From Mallotus nudiflorus (lineage: Eukaryota; Streptophyta; Magnoliopsida; Malpighiales; Euphorbiaceae), in assembly GCA_947683625.1 (NCBI GenBank), contig CANTUR010000349.1, positions 124,001-188,000 of the forward strand: a stretch of DNA of 64,000 nt, given 5' to 3'. The stretch's first letter is position 1. Every line of letters begins with the position of its first letter. The position numbers and the translations under genes are program-made. Below, piece by piece: positions 1-10,969 of the stretch. The notes below the pieces were generated by a model. It did not search any database and was not told the origin of the DNA. It saw only the letters and a list, made by a program, of their open reading frames with translations.

Positions 1-681
1 AAGCAATAATGGAGAATGATCCGAGTGATGCCGAGGCAAAACTGAACAAGAGATATCATTTTAGCAATTAAAAAAATATAGGTTAGCCAGAGCCCTAACA
101 TGTCTACTCTTCACTCTATTATCACCATGATGCCCATTACTCCGAATGTAAGGAGAACCTTGGGATGGCATATTAGAAAGTAAGTAATCATTAATAAAAT
201 TTCTGAATTCTCTATAAGGACTTACTGTTGGAGCTCTACCCATTTTCTTATGCACACCTAGGATGGCATTAAAGTCATTAATCACATACCAACTAGAAGT
301 AAATACAGTAGATAAATTGCAAAAATTCATCCATAATTCCATTCTTCTATTTCGCCAAATGCTACCATAGACAAAAGAGATTCTCTATAAAGAATTAGTA
401 ATATACACATCCAGAGAAATATGTTGATTGTGAATATGTACAACTGATGGAGGTAAAAAACCTCATTTGCTTAAGACCCAAATACTAGGAAAAGGCAAAT
501 TATTATAAACACTTAAAGAAAAATTTAATCTGTCCTAATAAGAATGATGAATAGAATAAAAAACCACCATTGGTTCTATAATATATCAATAATTAAGAGA
601 GTATTATCCTCAAAGAGAAAAAAAAGTGTTTTGGGTTTGAGAATTGCCCAAACCTCTACAATTCTAGTATAGGATCTTCAT
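1..681 (-). pseudogene. LINE ORF2 N-terminus: apurinic-type endonuclease domain
   Basis: The minus-strand start at 681 reads MKILY-stop-NCRGLGNSQTQN, the hallmark opening (M-K-[IL]-L-x-WNCRGLGN) of plant LINE ORF2; the Trp is now a stop codon. The Asn belongs to the endonuclease active site. Further on (342 to 61) the frame is open again and contains WYVINDFNAILG (canonical GDFN) and GSPYIRSNGHHGDNRVKSR (canonical YTWSN...NRVERRLDR). This domain nicks target DNA to start target-primed reverse transcription. The reverse transcriptase itself would lie beyond the left edge of the window. Confidence 0.8.
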
Positions 682-1204
682 AGGTTGAGTTTGTTAGGTT
701 TCCTTACAACCCTTTTAGAGAGGATTATTTTGTATTTTTCCTACTGGTTTAGATTTTTCTTTCGTTTGACGGTGGACTATGAGGCATCTTCCAAGTTTGT
801 GTCATCTGCCTATAAAGTTTTAGATTACTCTTGAGTAATTGGATTATCATCCTGTGAATGATCTTCATCTTGTTACTCATTATGGATATCATTTGCAGTT
901 GCGCCATCATTATTATCTCTTAATAAAAGTTTGTTCAATCATCTCCAATAGAGCTATAGCTTGGATGAGTTCATCATTATCATAAACTTGGAGTTGAGTT
1001 GCCATTGTTTTAGCATTAATCACTGTTTGAAGAGCAGTGTTGATAATGTCCAAAGCAGGTGCTTGTATCAGTTCTATTGGCTCTAACTCTAGTGTAGTTG
1101 TTTTATCGACATCCTTGGAAATGTTTACAGTAAGCTCTCAAAAAGCATTAGCAAATGGAATTTACTTTTGGTTTCTAAACTGATTTCACATATGCTTTCT
1201 TTCA

Positions 1205-1438
1205 GTTTGCCATGGGGCCACAGCTTGAGTTAACCTTTTCCTAACTCTACAATCATTAGATGTATGTCCAATGGTAGAACATATGCTACAAAATGAAGGG
1301 AGATGTTCGTAGATAACTCTTACTAGCTCTCTCAATTAGCAATGTTTCAAGTAAGGAAGAAGACATATCAATGTCAATTAAAAGCTTGGTGTAATGGCAA
1401 AATTCACCGTTCACTGTTTTGTTATCAATTTTCAGGGT
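1205..1438 (-). pseudogene. LINE ORF1-like protein fragment: DUF4283 C-terminus plus CCHC zinc knuckle
   Basis: The minus-strand translation reads LKIDNKTVNGEF, then CHYTKLLIDIDMS, then a CCHC knuckle (CSICSTIGHTSNDC, about 1295-1254) and a basic tail (RVRKRLTQAVAPW). This matches the GHYARVLVDIDL-then-knuckle arrangement typical of the RNA-binding ORF1 product of plant LINEs, where it packages LINE RNA. One frameshift lies between the DUF4283 part and the knuckle. The N-terminal part is missing because element 1 interrupts the gene at 1439. Confidence 0.7.
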
Positions 1439-1443
1439 ATTTC
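1439..1443. repeat. Target site duplication of element 1 (left copy)
   Basis: ATTTC here directly precedes the 5' LTR. The same ATTTC follows the 3' LTR at 6217-6221. Confidence 0.85.
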
Positions 1444-1699
1444 TATAATAACCCTAGTTTTTTTTAAATTATTTTAATATATAATGAGATATGTAGTATT
1501 AATAAAATTAAAAGTCATGTTTATTTATTTTATTATTTTATGGTTTATAATTATTATTTTATGTTAAATTATATTTTCCTACGTAAATATGTATTTATTT
1601 ATTACATGTTTTTATTTTCTAAGGCTTGCTACGGGTTCCGAATTCGAAAGAATTCTTATTCCTTAGCACCGGTCATGACTCCTGGGTTGGGTCATGATA
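1444..1699 (+). repeat. Element 1 5' LTR
   Basis: Starts TATAATAACC and ends GGGTCATGATA. It aligns end to end with 5959-6216. The first ~150 bp resemble the start of the long Tekay LTRs (compare 52135), and the last ~100 bp, from AAGGCTTGCTAC onward, resemble their end (compare 55064-55142). Confidence 0.9.
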
Positions 1700-1702
1700 A
1701 AG

Positions 1703-1715
1703 TTGGTATTGAGTC
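1703..1715 (+). other. Element 1 primer-binding site (tRNA-Met type)
   Basis: TTGGTATTGAG lies 3 bases after the LTR end, close to the TGGTATCAGAGC complementary to the 3' end of initiator tRNA-Met. It is slightly decayed. Confidence 0.65.
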
Positions 1716-1863
1716 ATGTTTTCTTTAGAACTACTGCAATTAATTAGGTTCGATCATATCTTTGAAAAGTTTTCCTTACTTTAGGAATTCCACGTAACCG
1801 TTAGGGTGTCTATTGTTGTTTGTGATTGTTTGAATTACTTATTTTATTTTTGTTCTTTTTTGT

Positions 1864-2960
1864 ATGCCGCGAGCGTGAGTCACTCTATTGGTCAATGAGA
1901 CCGATGATAGAAAGTCACTTGAGTATGAGGTTCTACCCCATGTACAGCCTGTTAGGCGTAGGGGTAGAGATGGACTTAGAAGGCCATATGATTGCCATAA
2001 ACAGTGGGGACATCAAAATGAGTAGCCTGTGGCTCAGTGTATTGATGCTACCCATGCACTAGGAGTTTCATAGAGTGCAACAACTATGCTTTAGATGGTA
2101 CCATATATGTAGCTTTTATTTCAGCAGAGAACTCAGGATATATTAGTTCTACGTATATTTCATGTTTTGAATCTTGTTGATTTCCATGTCTTTTCAGCGA
2201 GGTGAATGCGAACTACTTCTTCTGCAAAGACAATATTGATGTTCAATCTTTTCTAGTTAAGGTTGTGGTTATAGTTTTAGCCCTACTACACCTATCTAGT
2301 ACAGGGGTAGGTTAGAGGTAACTATAACTCAAAGGCTGAAGTATTTATTATAAGAGGTGCAAGCAGCCTTTTGAACTCGAACTTGTAGCATTTGTGGCTA
2401 GGATAGACAAGGTTAATGTGAACTTGATAGCACTTAACCAAGCATGACAATGGTTTTTATTATGATTGAATGAAGGAATTGGAAGATGTCTAATGAAGAT
2501 GAATCACTTTTGTACTTTTGATGGTGAAGTTGTCAGTTTTGACTGCAGCACATCGTTAGAGTCTAAAGAGTGATTTCTAAGATACTTCCATCCACTTTCA
2601 AGGCGGGATAATTACCCATGGCAACTATTGCTCAGAGTAAGAGTAGAGCGATCAGTTGAGAAGAATACTCGTGAACTCTTCAATCTGTCACATCATGCTG
2701 CAGACGTGATACAATATAATAGGAGACTAGTAGAACTGTGTGTTGCAGGATTAAGCTCGGTATATATTGACATCCAAATTGAGAACTGAAATTCAGAGAG
2801 TTATTTATGAATTCAGTCTTTTGGATGTAATGGATTTTGATGAGATATGGAGAATGGATTGTTTGTTTCAGCACTATACAGTGGTTGATTGTTAGAGTAA
2901 AGAGGTGATTTTCAGAATCCTGATGAAGCAGTGTTTAAGTTGTAAGTGACAAGAGTTCTA
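1864..2960 (+). pseudogene. Element 1 gag and protease remnant
   Basis: A start at 1864 gives MPRA-stop-VTLLVNETDD, comparable with the gag start of element B (MRRRARIALSVVEAEDD). Beyond about 2000 the gag is hard to follow and appears shortened or scrambled; I see no clear capsid core or zinc knuckle. From about 2790 a protease tail is readable (LLDVMDFDEIW, then MDCLFQHYTVVDC and SKEVIFRI), matching the GMDWLSxHxAxxDCRxKxVxF region of gypsy proteases. The catalytic DSG motif is not recognisable. Confidence 0.55.
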
Positions 2961-2974
2961 CACCTCAGAATCTT

Positions 2975-5900
2975 AGCTCCGTTATCACTGCTAGGAAGAT
3001 GCTGAGGAAAGGTTGTCAGGGTTATTTGGCATTAGTCAAGGATACTTTAGTGGAGAAGTTATCTCTCATAGATGTTCCAATTGCTTGTGAGTTTTCTGAT
3101 GTTTTTCCTGATGAGTTGCCAGGTTTACCACCTCACAGAGATTGAATTCTGTATCGATATGGTTCCTGATATAGCTCTTATTTCAATGCATCCCTACAGA
3201 ATGGCTCTTGCAAAGTTAAAGGAGCAGTTGTAAGATTTATTGGATAAGGGATTTATTAGACCTGGTGTTTCTCCTTAGGGTGCACCAGTCCTGTTTGTGA
3301 GGAAGAAGGATGGTACCCTGAGACTATGCATTGATCATAAATAATTGAATAATAAGGTGTCAGTGAAGAACAAGTATCCTCTTTCGAGGATAGATAATCT
3401 ATTTGATGAACTGGAGGGTGCATAGTTCTTTTCTAAGATTGATTTGAGGTCAGGTTATCATCAGTTATGGATCAGAGAAGCCAATGTTCCTAAAACGACA
3501 TTCCGCACTCGATATGGCCACTATGAATTTCTGGTGATGTCATTTGGGTTGACTAATGCCCCAGCAACTTTCATGGATCTGATGAAGAGGGTATTCAGAC
3601 CATATGTGGATAAGTTTGTAGTAGTCTTCATTAATGATATACTGGTGTATTTGAAGAGTATGAAAGAGCACATATATCACTTGAGGATAGTACTATAGAC
3701 ATTGAGAGAACATCATCTTTATGCTAAATTCTCAAAGTGTGATTTTTGGTTGGAGAGTGTTGCATTCCTTAGACATGTGGTGTCTAAAGATGGTATCCAG
3801 GTTGATCCACAGAAGATCGAGGCAGTGTCTGAATGGTTTAGACCGACTTCAGTTATAGAGATTCAAAGTTTTCTGGGTTTAGCTGGGTATCATAGGAAAT
3901 TTATACAGGATTTTTCTAGAATTATAGCTCCTATGACTCGCTTGGCTCAAAAGAATGTGAAGTTTGAGTGGTCAGAAGCTTGTGAGAACAGTTTTCAATT
4001 GCTGAAGGAGAAGTTGACCACAACTCCAGTTTTGGCTTTGCCTAATGGAGAAGATAAGTTCACAATGTATAGTGGTGCCTCTAGAGTTAGCCTAGGTTGA
4101 GTGTTGATGTAGAATGGTAGGGTGATAGCTTATGCTTCGAGGCAGTTGAAGAAGCATGAACAGAATTATCCTACCCACGACCTAAAGATGACTGCAGTGA
4201 TCTTTGCTCTCTAGATCTAGAGACATTATTTGTACGGGGTGACTTGTGAGATTTTTACTGATCATAAGAGCCTTAAGTACATTTTCCAGCAGAGAGATTT
4301 GAATTTGAGGCAGAGGAGATGGTTAGAATTATTGAAAGATTATAACTGTGAGATCCTTTATCATTCAAGCAAGGCTAATATGGTAGCAGATGCCTTGAGT
4401 AGGAAGTCCTCTGGTAGTCTTGCTCACATTAGTGTGGAGAGAGGACCGTTGATGCAACAGTTGCATCAGTTAGTGGATCAAGGTCTGATGATGAAGGTGA
4501 GTAGATCTGGTGGACTGCTAGCTTAGTTTAAGGTACGATCTGTGTTGAGAGATAGGATTAAGGCAGCTCAAAGCCGAGATCCTATTATAGAAGAGCTTGC
4601 AGAGAATGTTGGAGTAGGGAAGTTCACTGATTTCACACTTGATGATGATGATGTTTTATGCATTAGTGGTAGATTATGTGTTCCTGATGTGGATAATTTG
4701 AGAGAAGAGATCCTTGAGGAAGCACATTCTACAGCTTACAGCATACATCCAAGTGTTACTAAGATGTACCATAGTATAAGAGACTTGTACTGGTGGGATG
4801 GATTAAAAAAGGATGTAGCTGATTATGTTGCTAAGCGTTTGATGTGTTAGCAGGTGAAAGCTGAACATCAAAAGCCTTCTGGGAAGCTTTAACCTCTTCC
4901 TATTCTTGAGTGGAAGTGGGAAAGGATTGCTATGGATTTTATGGTTCGTTTACCTCATTCCAAGGATGGATACGATTCCATCTGGTGATTGTGGACATGT
5001 TGACCAAGTCTGCACATTTCTTACCTATGAAAGCCACTTATTATGTGGCCAGATTGGCAAAGCTATATGTGAAGCATATTGTGTGCCTTCATGGAGTACC
5101 TATGTCCATTGTGTTTGATAGAGGTTCAGTGTTTACTTCTCATTTTTGGCAGAAGTTGCAGGAAGCGATGGGCACCAAGTTGGATTTCAGTACTACTTTT
5201 CATCCTCAGACAGATGGCCAATTTGAGAGGACGATCCAGACACTTGAAGATATGTTAAGGATGTGTGTTTTGGATCTGGGAGGTAGCTGGGATGATCATT
5301 TGCCACTTGTGGAGTTCACTTATAATAACAGCTACTAAAGCAGTATTTGGAATGGCACCATATGAAACTCTGTATGGAAGGAAGTGTTAATCTCCTTTGT
5401 ATTAGGATGAGATTAGAAAGAGGGTTTTAACTAGACCTGAGATTGTCCAAAATGCAGCAGAGAAAGTTACTGTGATCAGAAGGAGATTAGAGACCACAAC
5501 TAGTAGACAAAAAAGCTATACAGATTCGAGATGTAGAGATGTGGAGTTTCGGATTGGAGACTGTATTTCTGAAGGTGTCTCTAATGAAGGGTGTGATGAG
5601 ATTTGTTATGGTTGTATATTGGTTGGCTTTGCCTCTAAATTTGTCTCAAGTGCATCTAGTGTTCCATATCTCAATGCTGAGGAAGTATATTTCAGACCCT
5701 TTACACGTGTTGCAGCCCGATAGCGTGGAAGTGAGTGAAGACTTGACATTTATGGAAGAACCAATTGCAATCGTGGACTATCAAGTTTGAAGTAGATTTT
5801 GATGGTTGAGGTGTTGTGGTGAAGCAACAACGTAGAAGAGCATACCTGGGAGACCGAAGCTAAGATGCGAGCTTCTTACCCATATCTCTTTCCTCCTTGA
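2975..5900 (+). pseudogene. Element 1 pol: reverse transcriptase, RNase H, integrase, chromodomain
   Basis: Domains in order: the protease-RT linker (IDVPIACEFSDVFPDELPGL, 3069-3128); RT ([12 protein letters not shown] at 3438; [12 protein letters not shown] at 3616-3651); RNase H (TMYSGASRVSLG, then [10 protein letters not shown] and [12 protein letters not shown], to about 4410); an integrase zinc region (about 4700-4880); an integrase core with [23 protein letters not shown] and [16 protein letters not shown] (4985-5260), so the three acidic residues D, D and E are still readable; and a C-terminal segment ending in a chromodomain-like VEVLW...EEHTWETEAKM...YPYLF (about 5800-5895). Stops, frameshifts, the FIND box (canonical FIDD) and a lost RNase H Asp (YSGAS for Y-x-D-AS) show it is dead. 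Confidence 0.9.
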
Positions 5901-5944
5901 TTTTTGTATTTATTCTTTTCTTTGAATTCGGGGATGAATTCCTA

Positions 5945-5958
5945 TAAGGAGGGGAGAC
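5945..5958 (+). other. Element 1 polypurine tract
   Basis: AAGGAGGGGAGAC lies immediately before the 3' LTR start, the expected site of plus-strand priming. Confidence 0.8.
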
Positions 5959-6216
5959 TATAATAACCTTAGTTTTTAAAATTATTTTAATATATAATGA
6001 GATATGCAGTATTAATAAATTTAAAAGTCATGTTTATTTATTTTATTATTTTATGGTTTATAATTATTATTTTATGTTAAATTATATTTTCCTATATAAA
6101 TATGTATTTTTTTTATTTATTGCATGTTTTTATTTTCTTAGGCTTGCTACTGGTCCCGGATTCGAAGAATTCCCGTTCCCTAGCGCCAGTCATGACTCCT
6201 AGGTTGGGTCGTGACA
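5959..6216 (+). repeat. Element 1 3' LTR
   Basis: Starts TATAATAACC and ends GGGTCGTGACA. It pairs with 1444-1699 and is followed by the ATTTC target duplication at 6217-6221. Confidence 0.9.
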
Positions 6217-6221
6217 ATTTC

Positions 6222-7915
6222 GATGCCTTTAGTAATTGAGATTAGAATTTATGGATTCCAATACTCCTATAGGAGTTTGTAAAGTGCACCCAAAGTTAGG
6301 TGTTCATTGATTTCTACACTGATGGATCGAAGTCGGGAGTCCAATGCTGTAAACGAAGGATTCTTGGTTTTAAAAAAATAACACATATGCTCCAAATTGA
6401 TTGTTTTTCTACACTGTCGTTTAATATGACATGGCAATAACCATGTCTAAGCAAAATAAGTTTCTAATTAGATGTGATTCCCAAACGGATGTTAACTTTT
6501 TCTGTAATTCAGTCAATTTTTAGGGTTCCTCTCCCTTAGAAAGAATTATTCTGGAAATTAATGCATGTTGGCATAGTGAGAGTTACTGCTCATATATTTT
6601 TTTATTAATCTGGATCACAATAAACCCCCTTATTAATAGCAACATCTTCGTCAAGGATTGCTATAGCGGATTGCTTAGACATGACCTATGAATAAGTTTT
6701 ATTTTCCTGAGGCTTTGAAGGAAAAGAAGAAAATATCACTTAATGACTAATGTAGTCCATGAGGATGGGTGGTCAAGGTGGCTTGGCAGGCAACCCTTGA
6801 CTGTAGAGATCACCAGAGATATCAGAATACTTTAGTGCAGTTCAGAGCTTCGAAAAAGTCTAAGCAGAAAAAATTATAATTAAATTAGAATTGTATTTTT
6901 AACAATAATATACAACTATAAATTATGTATTAATTACTATTTAACTAATTTAATTAATATAATTTATATTTACACTAACATTAAATATGACAAAAAATAT
7001 TAGAAAATACCTAAAAACATACCTTAGAATTTATATGTTGTTGAATATTTTCTCTGGGAATAACATCAATATGAAAAGAGGAAGAATATACACTAGAAAA
7101 TGCAAAAAGAAGGAGAATGAAATGAGGAGAAAATTGGTAAAAAAAATGACGAGCAGAAGAAGAACAAAAACAAAGAAGAACAAAAATTATAAAAACAATA
7201 AGAGAATGAATATGAGGAGAGGTGGTAGCTACTGAATAATAAGAATATATAAAAAGCAAATGTGTTGGCAACCGAGATAAAAATTATTGAATTTTGAAAC
7301 TAATAATTATTTTTGTCATTCATACATCCATTAACTTTAGAGATTCTATTCATTATTACATGGCCTTATTTTTTTTAAATTTCTAACGAAGTTCCTGAAT
7401 TTTTCTATAGCCCTGTACTAAGTTGTAGGAGCTGTGGCATGTTTAGGCTAAGTTTACACACCTCTAGGCTGAGAGACTCCTTTTTATTTTAAATCTAGTG
7501 AAGTTCGCCAATCAAACTGGTGGACTTCTTCAAATTTACAGAGCACCTGCACCCAGTCAGCATCAATAACAAGCAACTATAAGTTTCTTTTTAATCAAGT
7601 CCTCCAGTTTTCTGATGGGATTGTACCTTTTATTTCCATGATCTTGGTTAGTGATTTCTATTTTTTTTATAAAAATCAGTACGTCCACTTAGGGTGGTAG
7701 TAATGAATTATCCTGTAGTATTTCCACCATATTAAGTGGTGGAATAGGCATTGACTTTTTTTTTAAATTATTTTTTTACCCTTAAGTTGGAAATACTTTG
7801 AAAACTACCTTAAAATTGGAAATAATTTTTTTCTCCCCTAAATGGGTAAAAAGCCCATAATATCATTAGTGCATAAATAGCTTATAGTGATTTTCAACTA
7901 TTAAAGATGACCAAA
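6222..7915. other. Intergenic stretch without a convincing gene
   Basis: No intact gene is seen. At 6318-6350 the + strand reads IDFYTDGSKSG and at 6455-6490 FLIRCDSQTDVN. These resemble the first and third acidic motifs of an RNase H domain, so a very decayed retroelement piece is possible but weak. 6840-7010 is AT-rich. 7060-7225 is purine-rich and gives a Lys/Arg-rich frame typical of low-complexity sequence. 7740-7860 has T and A runs. Confidence 0.4.
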
Positions 7916-8004
7916 GATCTTTGTGCATTTGAAGCTGCAAAAATTATTAGAGATGAGAAATGATAGGATACCTATGTGGCTGCATTTGTAGTGTTTTTAT
8001 GAAA
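7916..8004 (+). pseudogene. UGT91-like copy 1, last codons (left of element A)
   Basis: The + strand reads AFEAAKIIRDEK, two stops, then DTYVAAFVVFL. This aligns with AIEAAKMIGDGK..NSYMATFVELL at the end of UGT copy 2 (60360-60432). The match ends exactly at element A's left border (8004) and resumes right of A at 55296 with the last codons and stop. This is the extreme C-terminus of a UDP-glycosyltransferase gene in the same + orientation as copies 2 and 3. I could not find the rest of its coding region upstream, so the gene was probably already truncated, or its body has decayed beyond recognition. Confidence 0.7.
8000..8004. repeat. Target site duplication of element A (left copy)
   Basis: TGAAA precedes A's 5' LTR; TAAAA follows its 3' LTR at 55291-55295 (one mismatch). 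Confidence 0.55.
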
Positions 8005-8396
8005 TGATGCCCCATATATATATATATTTCTATTTTACTAAGGGTTTATTTTCCTATGTAGGAGTTACTTGCAGACGAAGAATCCAATTAGAGAGGAAAA
8101 AGGACTTCCAATTAAGGAGACTCTCGGATAGGAAGCAATACTCTCCAAATAGGCACATGACCTTTATCAAAGAGGAATCCTATTCCTCATAAGATTGAGC
8201 ATCATTATCCTATAAATGGGACCATATATCCTTCATTCTCATTCATTCTATTCTTTTATACTCTTTGCTCTCTTTATCTATCTAAATTCCCTCTATACAT
8301 TCTCTGACTTAGGCATCAAAGGGTTTATGAGGATCCTCCAAACCTCTCACCTTGCCCTTTTTTTATTCCTTGCAGGGCTCAGACTTGGAGGTTCCA
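8005..8396 (+). repeat. Element A 5' LTR
   Basis: Starts TGATGCCCC and aligns with 48942-49245 plus 55203-55290; shared blocks include GAAGCAATACTCTCCAAAT and the CTATAAATGGGACC region. The likely end is the CA at 8395-8396, which gives plausible target duplications; an end at 8402 is also possible. CTATAAATGGG at 8211-8221 is a good TATA box for the LTR promoter. Confidence 0.8.
8211..8221 (+). promoter_or_regulatory. TATA box in element A LTR
   Basis: CTATAAATGGG lies mid-LTR. The partner LTR has CTATAAATAGG at the same place (about 49143-49153). This is a canonical plant TATA motif followed by a pyrimidine-rich stretch, as expected for the U3-R junction. Confidence 0.5.
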
Positions 8397-8412
8397 TAAG
8401 CAAGTTATCTAG

Positions 8413-8429
8413 TGGCACCGTCTATGGGA
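8413..8429 (+). other. Element A primer-binding site
   Basis: TGGCACCGTCTATGGGA resembles the TGGCGCCGTCTGTGGGA-type primer sites common in plant Tat-lineage elements. The 16-base distance from the proposed LTR end is longer than usual, so the LTR end is uncertain. Confidence 0.6.
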
Positions 8430-8480
8430 AACTCTTGAGTCAAAGGCTATTAAGTATCTATCGAATAAGATATTAGCATA

Positions 8481-9859
8481 ATGACTTCCAGTCTACCACC
8501 AACCTCAACCTCAGATACGCAAATTAACCCATCAGCCCCTGTTCCTTTAATCAACCTGACTGCACCCATTTAACCAATAATTCCATTAGCACCCCCTTAG
8601 CATGTCGAAACCTCATCATAGGCTCCACTCAGAGCATACACTCAAACTGGAAATACCAAGGGATGGCCAACTCTAAGCAATGACTTCCCTCGTTATGCTC
8701 CTCTACAGTATAACAGTAGACCCATGCCCTCCATACCTTTTCCAAGCTTTCCTAAAATCCCCATAGTAAACACACCAAACCTAAAAACTCCTAATGCAAT
8801 AGCAGTTGAATGCCTTAATTCAAAGCAGTAATCCCAAAATAATTCATCCGAATAATATAACAACACTAGCAGCAACTCTAAATATGTCTGGTGGAAATAG
8901 AGAAAGTCATTAAGATACAGAGGGAGAATTAAGCATAATAAATATGGCCCCAGATGACTTAAAAATAGCTCAAAAAGTTGAAGAAGCCATGCATAAAGCT
9001 CATATTAAATCAAGAAATGAATGCGTTATGGAAGGTAAGACACCCTTTATAAGTAGAATAATCAGGACGGAGATCCCAACCAAGTTTAGAGTGCTGTAGT
9101 TAGATTAATTTTATAGGACTAAGGATTTGATTAATCACATATCGTCGTTCAGGACTAGGATGCTACTTTAGAATGTAAATGATGGAATCATGTGCAGAGT
9201 CTTTCCTAGTATACTCACCAAGAATGCTCAGAAGTGGTTCCATAAGCTTCCTAAGAATTCTATCTAATCCTTTGAGGAATTAGCTAAGAAATTCTGGACT
9301 CAGTTTATCACCAATGTTCCTCCCACTAAAAACATTAATGATCTTTGAATGTGTAGATAAGAGGCTACAGAGTCATTGAGAAGCTGTTTGGATAGATTTA
9401 ACAAGGTAGCTATACAGATCAATAATGAATGAAGTAGCTATATAGGCCTTGAAGAATGGGAACTGACTGGGGAAACTCAAAGATAATATCATGACCAAAG
9501 AGCCTAACACCTTTGCTGAGGTAATGGCTATGGTGATAAAGATGATAAAGATGGACAAAGATAGGAGGATGCATCGAGATTATGAGAAAGCACCTATAAA
9601 AAAAGATGAAAGGTCAAAACCAAGAAGGCCTAGATTTCAGTGAATGAACTTCAGAAACCCGGTGGAAGGGTTTACAAAAGAGGTAGAGAAATTTACAATA
9701 CTAAACACCTCTAGATCCAAAATCCTTATATGGATCATACAAAGTGGCTTGGGCATAACTCCAGCTAAAAGGATGAGTCCAACTAGGAGGGCCATGAAAG
9801 ATAGGAGGTACTATTGCCAATACTATCGGGACTATGGGCACAAGACTGAGGCATGCTGA
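8481..9859 (+). pseudogene. Element A gag
   Basis: ATG at 8481 gives MTSSLPPTSTSDTQINPS. The capsid core follows from about 9040: ISSFRTRMLL, VNDGIMCRVFPSILTKNAQK, WFHKLPKNSI, SFEELAKKFWTQFI and SLRSCLDRFNKVAIQI (to about 9425), the standard Retrotrans_gag pattern of Tat elements. The nucleic-acid-binding end reads YYCQYYRDYGHKTEAC (about 9810-9858), where the family has CEFHKDHGHDTEDC, so a His has become Tyr. At least five in-frame stops are present. In life it would form the virus-like particle core. Confidence 0.85.
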
Positions 9860-10124
9860 GAATTAAAGAATGCTACAGAAAAATTAATACAGAATGGGAA
9901 ACTCATCAATTTCACTAACACAACTAGAAGGAATAGGGATCTGGATGATCAAGACAGAGATAAGCCGAAGCCAAAGAAAGCTCAGAATGAAGTGGTTGGA
10001 GTTATCAACATGATTGTTAGAGGAGAGGCGACTGAAAGAAAGCCTAAAAGAATTCAAAATGAAAAAGGCCCCACCTCTTAAAGGAAGCAAACCATCACAT
10101 TTGGTTGGGATGATGGGAAACATG

Positions 10125-10620
10125 TTTAACATCCTTACAATAATGCCTTAGTGGTGAGTGCCCTCATCAGTAATTACTTAGTAAGAAGATTGTTGATTGA
10201 TGATGGTTGTACTGTCAATGCACTCTCTTGGAATGCCTATAAGATAATAGGAGGCTCTATCACTGATTTGAAAGCTATTTGGAATCCTATTACAAGCTTT
10301 TACAATGGAACCATATAACCGATAGGACTAGTAGAGTTAATGTTAGAATTCGACAACTGAGATACTGAGGATGTGAAAGTTGTCAAAGCCTTATTTAATA
10401 TGGTAGATCTTCCTCTCACATACAATGACATCATAGGCCGACCAATCCTCTATTAAATTGATGCAGTCACAAGTATCAAGGATTTGACCATAAAGATTGC
10501 TTTTAAAGGCCGGGTCATAATAATCCGTAAAGACCAACATATGGCCAGACAATGCTATCAGCTGGCTATTAAGCCTTGGATGGAAGCATTCCCTTTAGAA
10601 TCATTAGAAGCTGAGAAATA
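10125..10620 (+). pseudogene. Element A aspartic protease
   Basis: Reads NALVVSALISNYLVRRLLIDDGCTVNAL (catalytic D-[DS]-G at about 10200), later DLPLTYNDIIGRPILY, matching the YN.ILGRP segment of Tat proteases. The active-site Asp is kept, but stops within the frame (for example at 10317 and 10455) kill it. The protease would process the Gag-Pol polyprotein. Confidence 0.7.
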
Positions 10621-10969
10621 AGGAGCCAATCCTAAACTGGTTGATCAGGTCTAGACTTTACAAATCACTGAAAGGAAGATAGTTAGAATCAATAATGAGA
10701 TTAATGATGAATTTAAGCGTGGAATAAACAAGGTCCTTATTAAACATTTAGGTAGCTTTACCTTTAAAGCATCTAAGATCATTGGGGTAGATCTTTGGAT
10801 TGCCTTATATAGCCTAAACATCAATCCATGAATTACACGTGTTGTTTAGAAAAAGAGGAACTTTGTATATGAGAGACAGAAGATGATAGTTGAAGAAATA
10901 AAGAAATTACTAGAAGTGGGATTCATCAAAGAAGTGACACACTTAAAATGGGTAGCTAATATGGTGCTA

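Larger units (their letters stand above)
1..1438 (-). mobile_element. LINE (L1-type non-LTR retrotransposon) fragment
   Basis: Read on the minus strand, this stretch carries an ORF1-like DUF4283/zinc-knuckle piece (about 1438 to 1205) followed by the start of ORF2 with its endonuclease (681 down to the left edge). That is the usual order in plant L1-type LINEs. The element runs out of the window on the left. Its right side is interrupted by element 1, inserted at the duplicated ATTTC (1439-1443). I could not find a clear continuation of the LINE beyond 6221, so its 5' end may be truncated or decayed there. Stops and frameshifts show it is dead. Confidence 0.8.
1444..6216 (+). mobile_element. 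Element 1: Tekay-type Ty3-gypsy chromovirus with short LTRs (decayed)
   Basis: A complete insertion of 4.77 kb on the + strand: LTR (1444-1699), primer-binding site, gag remnant, protease-RT-RNase H-integrase-chromodomain, polypurine tract, LTR (5959-6216), flanked by ATTTC duplications. The coding region is related to element B's, but the LTRs are about 257 bp instead of about 2.9 kb and match only the two ends of the long LTR family. The two LTRs differ at roughly 25 positions by eye, so the insertion is old. Many stops and frameshifts make it non-functional. Confidence 0.9.

Noticed and set aside
6290..6700. Possible RNase H remnant (FYTDGSKSG, then IRCDSQTDVN)
   Set aside because: The two short motifs are about 130 bases apart with stops between and no supporting reverse transcriptase nearby; kept only as a note in the intergenic entry.
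6987..7271. Lys/Arg-rich frame (+) and hydrophobic frame (-) over the same bases
   Set aside because: Both follow from one purine-rich tract read on two strands; no start context or family pattern.
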